Made by a program: the position numbers and the translations under genes. From an uncultured Paracoccaceae bacterium (GTDB lineage Bacteria; Pseudomonadota; Alphaproteobacteria; Rhodobacterales; Rhodobacteraceae), in the NCBI GenBank assembly GCA_937922155.1, contig CAKZVL010000043.1:1-43159 (forward strand): a stretch of 43,159 bases of DNA, written 5' to 3'. Numbering within the stretch: the first letter of the stretch is position 1; the number at the start of each line of letters is the position of its first letter. The notes below the pieces were generated by a model. The model saw nothing but the letters and a program-made list of their open reading frames with translations. It was not told the origin of the DNA and did not search any database. Positions 38,776 through 43,159 of this stretch are shown in pieces.

Positions 38776-40164
38776 ATGTCCAGCTACGACGTCATCATCA
38801 TCGGTTCCGGCCCCGGCGGCTATGTCTGCGCAATTCGCTGCGCCCAACTGGGCCTGAAAACCGCCGTTGTCGAAGGCCGCGAAACGCTCGGCGGCACCTG
38901 CCTGAACGTCGGCTGTATTCCATCCAAAGCCTTGCTGCACGCCACCGAAATGCTGCATGAGGCGGAACATAATTTCGCCGACATGGGCCTCAAAGGCAAA
39001 GCGCCCTCCGTGGATTGGAAACAGATGTTGGCCTACAAGGACACCACCATCAGCCAAAATACCGGCGGCATCGAATTCCTGTTCAAAAAGAACAAGATCG
39101 ACTGGCTCAAAGGCTGGGGATCAATCCCCGAAGCGGGCAAGGTTAAGGTCGGCGACGATGTGCATGACGCCAAAAACATCATCATCGCCACCGGGTCTGA
39201 GGCGTCCCCCCTCCCCGGGGTTGAGGTCGATGAAAAGGTAATCGTCACCTCCACCGGCGCGCTGGAATTGGGCAAAATCCCCAAATCCCTCGTCGTCATC
39301 GGCGCAGGCGTGATCGGCCTCGAACTCGGCTCAGTTTATGCACGTCTGGGGTCCGATGTGACCGTGGTCGAATACCTTGACGCAATCACACCCGGCCAGG
39401 ATGGCGAAATCGCCCGCCAGTTCCAAAAAATGCTTGGAAAACAGGGCATTAAATTCGTCCTCGGCGCCGCCGTCCAATCGGCAACGGCCAAGGGAAACAA
39501 GGCCAACATCACCTACAAACTGCGCAAAGACGACAGCGAACATAAACTGCAAGCCGACACCGTCCTGCTTGCCACAGGTCGCCGCCCCTTCACCGACGGG
39601 CTTGGCTTGGCGGACCTCGGGGTTGAGCTGTCAGAGCGTGGCCAGATCAAAACCGACGGCATCTACAAAACTAACGTCGCAGGCATCTACGCCATCGGTG
39701 ACGCCATCGAAGGCCCCATGCTCGCCCACAAAGCCGAAGACGAAGGCATGGCCTGCGCCGAAGGCATCGCCGGGCAAAAGCCGCACGTGAACTACGGCGT
39801 GATCCCCGGCGTGATTTATACCCATCCAGAGGTGTCCAGCGTCGGCGAGACCGAAGAAACCCTCAAACAACAGGGCCGCGCCTACAAGGTCGGCAAATTC
39901 AGCTTCATGGGCAACGCCCGGGCCAAAGCGAACTTTAGCGGCGACGGCTTTGTGAAAATCCTCGCAGACAAGGCAACGGATCGTATCCTGGGCGCGCATA
40001 TCATCGGCCCCATGGCGGGCGATTTGATCCATGAGATTTGCGTCGCGATGGAATTTGGCGCCGCCGCCGAAGACCTCGCGCGCACCTGCCACGCCCACCC
40101 AACCTATTCAGAGGCCGTGCGTGAGGCCGCACTCGCCTGCGGCGATGGCGCAATCCACATGTAA
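38776..40164 (+). CDS. lpdA: Dihydrolipoyl dehydrogenase
   Basis: [51 protein letters not shown]-terminal [19 protein letters not shown]. Confidence 0.97.
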   Translation: MSSYDVIIIGSGPGGYVCAIRCAQLGLKTAVVEGRETLGGTCLNVGCIPSKALLHATEMLHEAEHNFADMGLKGKAPSVDWKQMLAYKDTTISQNTGGIEFLFKKNKIDWLKGWGSIPEAGKVKVGDDVHDAKNIIIATGSEASPLPGVEVDEKVIVTSTGALELGKIPKSLVVIGAGVIGLELGSVYARLGSDVTVVEYLDAITPGQDGEIARQFQKMLGKQGIKFVLGAAVQSATAKGNKANITYKLRKDDSEHKLQADTVLLATGRRPFTDGLGLADLGVELSERGQIKTDGIYKTNVAGIYAIGDAIEGPMLAHKAEDEGMACAEGIAGQKPHVNYGVIPGVIYTHPEVSSVGETEETLKQQGRAYKVGKFSFMGNARAKANFSGDGFVKILADKATDRILGAHIIGPMAGDLIHEICVAMEFGAAAEDLARTCHAHPTYSEAVREAALACGDGAIHM

Positions 40165-40238
40165 AATTCTTAGTTCTGCCCGGAAAAGACAACGGTTCAA
40201 CGAAAGGTTGCATTAACCAATTTTTTTCGGGCAGCATT

Positions 40239-41129
40239 ATGAAACATCTTATTCTAATTTTCGGCCTCGCTCTGGCCTTCCTCTCCGTCTCCACCAGCCA
40301 AGCAGAGGCACGACGCGGCGTCGGAACCGTTGAAACGCTGGTCTATGTTGCCGATTTCGGATCAACTGGGCTATCGCTTTGCCATCGCATCGAAAACATC
40401 GCCTTCAAACAGGTGCCGCTCACAACCGAAAGCCTCGGCTACGTTATAGCAGGCAACAAATGTGAAACAGAATATTACACCCCAATCTCCGCGCAAGACG
40501 TGCAACAAGCCCAAGCCAACGGCTTGCTTGATCCTGCTCTGCCCTTGACACCAAAAATCAGCAAAGCTCAACTTTTCATGAATGTCGCCATTTTTGGCAG
40601 CGTCGGCATCGCTATTCTCATCGCCCTCTGCGTCAATTTCGGCCTGTTCCGCCGCCAGACGCGCAAGGTAGAAAAATCGTCGCTTCTCGCTGGCGGGCTG
40701 AACAGCATCCGCGGTAGTAAAAAACCCAAGAAACTATCAAAGGCAAGCGCCACCAAGGCGATGGCCGCGATGTGTTATGTCGCCAAATGCGACGGTTCCG
40801 TCGAAGGGGATGAGGTGATGACAATCGCACGCACCATGAAATCGCTCACCGGTGAAACCGTCCCTGTGGCACAGGTCGTCAACATGCTTGGCCAAACGCC
40901 AGATCAGGCCGATGTCGATGACTACCTATTTGTTTCAGATGGCGTAAAACCCGCAGAACGCCACTCCATTCTCGAAGCTGCCCTTGCTGTGGCCGTAGCA
41001 GACGGGGAAATCGCACCAGAGGAATTTTCAGTTGTGTCAAACCTCGCAAACTATCTGGACATCAAAGCAGATGATTTCCGCGCAGCCCTTGGGCGCGCCA
41101 CAGCACATCTTGCCCCCCAGCCCGCGTAA
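40239..41129 (+). CDS. TerB-like tellurite-resistance-family domain membrane protein
   Basis: Signal peptide, TM segment, then TerB-like AAMCYVAKCDGSVEGDEVMTIARTM...AALAVAVADGEIAPEEFSVV. Confidence 0.75.
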   Translation: MKHLILIFGLALAFLSVSTSQAEARRGVGTVETLVYVADFGSTGLSLCHRIENIAFKQVPLTTESLGYVIAGNKCETEYYTPISAQDVQQAQANGLLDPALPLTPKISKAQLFMNVAIFGSVGIAILIALCVNFGLFRRQTRKVEKSSLLAGGLNSIRGSKKPKKLSKASATKAMAAMCYVAKCDGSVEGDEVMTIARTMKSLTGETVPVAQVVNMLGQTPDQADVDDYLFVSDGVKPAERHSILEAALAVAVADGEIAPEEFSVVSNLANYLDIKADDFRAALGRATAHLAPQPA

Positions 41130-41170
41130 TATCATCTTGCCCAAAACACTCCGGGGGGCAGCGCCCCCTC

Positions 41171-41818
41171 TTAGGCTTTCAGCATGCGCAACCCTTGCGT
41201 GGCATCCGCCCGCACCGCCAACCGCAATCCCGGTTCGTCCCCAGCCTTCAGCGCGGCAAGGATCCGACGATGATGTTGGGGCGGCTCTGTGCGGTTCAGA
41301 CGGCCATATAACGCCCGCATCGTCGGCCCCAGCTGCAACCAAACCGTTTCGGTCAGCGCAAGGATCGCAGGCGCCTGCGCGCGCAAATACAGCGTACGAT
41401 GAAACTCTAGGTTCATGCGAATATAGCCGCTGGCGTCATGTCGGGTGACCATTTGGCTCACACCTTCATTGATCGCCTCCAACCGCTCAATCAGCGCAAA
41501 ATGCGCCCGCGGCAACGCGCGACTGGCCAATTCAGGCTCTAAAAGGGCGCGGATTGATGCCAGTTCTTCGATCCGTTCATTGGACAATTCTGGCGTTGAC
41601 ACGCGCCCCGATGACGACATCGACAGCGCGCCCTCGGCCACCAACCGGCGCACCGCTTCGCGCGCGGGTGTCATCGACACACCAAAATCACTACCAATCC
41701 CGCGCAGCGTCATAGGCTCTGCCGGGGCGACCTCACCATGCAAAATCTTGGTGCGTAACGTGCGATACAGCCAGTCATGGGCAGCGCCGGTTTGGTCAGC
41801 GGGGCGATTTTTAATCAT
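41171..41818 (-). CDS. GntR family transcriptional regulator with FCD domain
   Basis: wHTH LYRTLRTKILHGEVAPAEPMTLRGIGSDFGVSMTPAREAVRRLVAEGAL and FCD-like helical C-terminal domain. Confidence 0.9.
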   Translation of the reverse strand: MIKNRPADQTGAAHDWLYRTLRTKILHGEVAPAEPMTLRGIGSDFGVSMTPAREAVRRLVAEGALSMSSSGRVSTPELSNERIEELASIRALLEPELASRALPRAHFALIERLEAINEGVSQMVTRHDASGYIRMNLEFHRTLYLRAQAPAILALTETVWLQLGPTMRALYGRLNRTEPPQHHRRILAALKAGDEPGLRLAVRADATQGLRMLKA

Positions 41819-41825
41819 GGGCTGA

Positions 41826-41837
41826 TTGTGATCACAA
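41826..41837. promoter_or_regulatory. TTGTGATCACAA palindrome 8 bp upstream of gntR start codon
   Basis: 12-bp perfect palindrome; same core as the pairs upstream of sdhC and sucC. Confidence 0.7.
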
Positions 41838-41849
41838 AACCCAAAGGCG

Positions 41850-42542
41850 TCAATCTTCGAAACGCACCTGATGCAACTTCGCCCCCTCTTGGCGCAGCCA
41901 CCGACGGTGAACGGAATAATCCTGCATCAACCCTTCAACCACATCCCAAAAGGCGGGGCTGTGGTTCATCTCCACCAGATGCGACACCTCATGCGCGGCC
42001 ACGTAATCAAGCACATCAGGCGGCGCCATGATCAAGCGCCAAGAATACATCAATACACCCTCATGCGAACACGACCCCCACCGGGATCGCGTATCGCGCA
42101 ACGACATGCGGGAATAACTGCGCCCCACCTCTGCGGCATAGCGATCTGATGCCTGTGCCAAGGCATCCCGCGCCGCCAATTTGAAAAAGGCCTTGATCTT
42201 GGTCGCCGTTGCCTTGCCATCCGCGGGCACGACAATGGCCCCATCGCGCAGAACCGCTCGCTTTACCGCTCCCCCAACGATCGGCACATCCTGGCCCCCA
42301 AAGGGCACCACAGATCCAATCACGGGCAGCGCAGCGGGCACCACATTTTCCACGTGCTTGCGCAGCCAGTTTTCCCGTTCCTGCAAAAACGCCATCGCCT
42401 GTTTATCGCTGGCGAATTTGGGCATCGTCAGACTGGCGCGGCCATCAAGGCGCGACACGCGCAGGCTCAACCGACGCGCCCGAGCGGATTGGCGCAGCTC
42501 CACTTCAATCGGGGGGTTGCCAAGCGTAATATGACGGCCCAT
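41850..42542 (-). CDS. M48/SprT-like metal-dependent hydrolase (YgjP family)
   Basis: RSYSRMSLRDTRSRWGSCSHEGVLMYSWRLIMAPPDVLDYVAAHEVSHLVEMNHSPAFW (HExxH-like HEVSH). Confidence 0.9.
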   Translation of the reverse strand: MGRHITLGNPPIEVELRQSARARRLSLRVSRLDGRASLTMPKFASDKQAMAFLQERENWLRKHVENVVPAALPVIGSVVPFGGQDVPIVGGAVKRAVLRDGAIVVPADGKATATKIKAFFKLAARDALAQASDRYAAEVGRSYSRMSLRDTRSRWGSCSHEGVLMYSWRLIMAPPDVLDYVAAHEVSHLVEMNHSPAFWDVVEGLMQDYSVHRRWLRQEGAKLHQVRFED

Positions 42543-42653
42543 ATCATCCTCTGGATTGATCCGGTGCCAAAGCCTTTGACACCACCTTTTGCTTATGGCA
42601 GGTGGCAGTGATCCGCCGCAAGTGCCTGCCCGAGTTATGAGAAGGAATTACCA

Positions 42654-42995
42654 ATGCCGAAGGATGAATGGGGTACAAAACGCCTGTGCCCAGAAACCGG
42701 CAAACGGTTTTACGACCTGAACCAAACGCCGATTGTCAGCCCTTACACGGGTAACGAGGTGCCGATTGAAACGGGCAAGACCCGCACAATGGTTGCCGAC
42801 GCTGAGGACGTACAATCCAAAAAGGTCGATGAAGAGACGGAATCAGATGAAGAATTGGTTCTTGACGATGACGACGAGGACGATGTCGATGTCGATGTTG
42901 ACGTCGATCTGGGCGATGATGTCCTAGAGGACGAGGACGACGACACCGTCTCTTTGGACGAACTGGCCGACGTGCCGACCAACGACGACGAATAA
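42654..42995 (+). CDS. TIGR02300 (FYDLN acid) family protein
   Basis: MPKDEWGTKRLCPETGKRFYDLNQTPIVSPYTG followed by a highly acidic tail. Confidence 0.93.
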   Translation: MPKDEWGTKRLCPETGKRFYDLNQTPIVSPYTGNEVPIETGKTRTMVADAEDVQSKKVDEETESDEELVLDDDDEDDVDVDVDVDLGDDVLEDEDDDTVSLDELADVPTNDDE

Positions 42996-43061
42996 CAAAC
43001 GCTGGGGGCGATCTTTTCACTTGATCCCGCCCCCATCGCTGCCTAGAACGCAGCACGGTTA

Positions 43062-43137
43062 GGGGCCTTAGCTCAGCTGGGAGAGCGCCTGCATGGCATG
43101 CAGGAGGTCAGCGGTTCGATCCCGCTAGGCTCCACCA
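43062..43137 (+). tRNA. tRNA-Ala (anticodon GGC), CCA encoded
   Basis: GGGGCCT acceptor, TTAGCTCAGCTGGGAGAGC D-arm, CCTGC-ATGGCAT-GCAGG anticodon arm, GGTTCGATCCC T-loop, AGGCTCCACCA 3' end. Confidence 0.95.
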
Positions 43138-43159
43138 AACCGCCCCTGGAAAATTCGGC

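Overview
The window looks like an alphaproteobacterial chromosome segment, most likely Roseobacter-type Rhodobacteraceae (inferred from protein content, not searched). It is dominated by central carbon metabolism. TCA genes: sdhCDAB, mdh, sucCD, sucAB and lpd. Ethylmalonyl-CoA (EMC) pathway genes: ccr, ecm, mch and an mcl2-like lyase. It also carries a luxR-luxI quorum-sensing pair beside ccr, a nucleoside-type ABC transporter, purine nucleoside phosphorylase, two TauE/SafE permeases, two sulfotransferases, several small lipoproteins, a GntR/FCD regulator and a tRNA-Ala(GGC). The observations I rate most highly are: (1) a perfect 12-bp inverted repeat ending 1 nt before the likely luxI start codon, with the SD-like sequence inside its 3' arm; (2) a TGTGATCACA palindrome abutting the gntR start and present as 20-21 bp spaced pairs upstream of both sdhC and sucC, suggesting an autoregulated TCA regulon; (3) a GIY-YIG nuclease gene bracketed by two inverted 29-bp REP-like hairpins with a compensatory base-pair change; (4) a 136-bp MITE-like element with perfect 17-bp terminal inverted repeats downstream of sdhB; (5) repeated insertion of small lipoprotein, sulfotransferase or other accessory genes between partner TCA genes. 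No CRISPR array, prophage or classical transposase was seen. All calls come from reading the sequence and the supplied ORFs; no database search was run.
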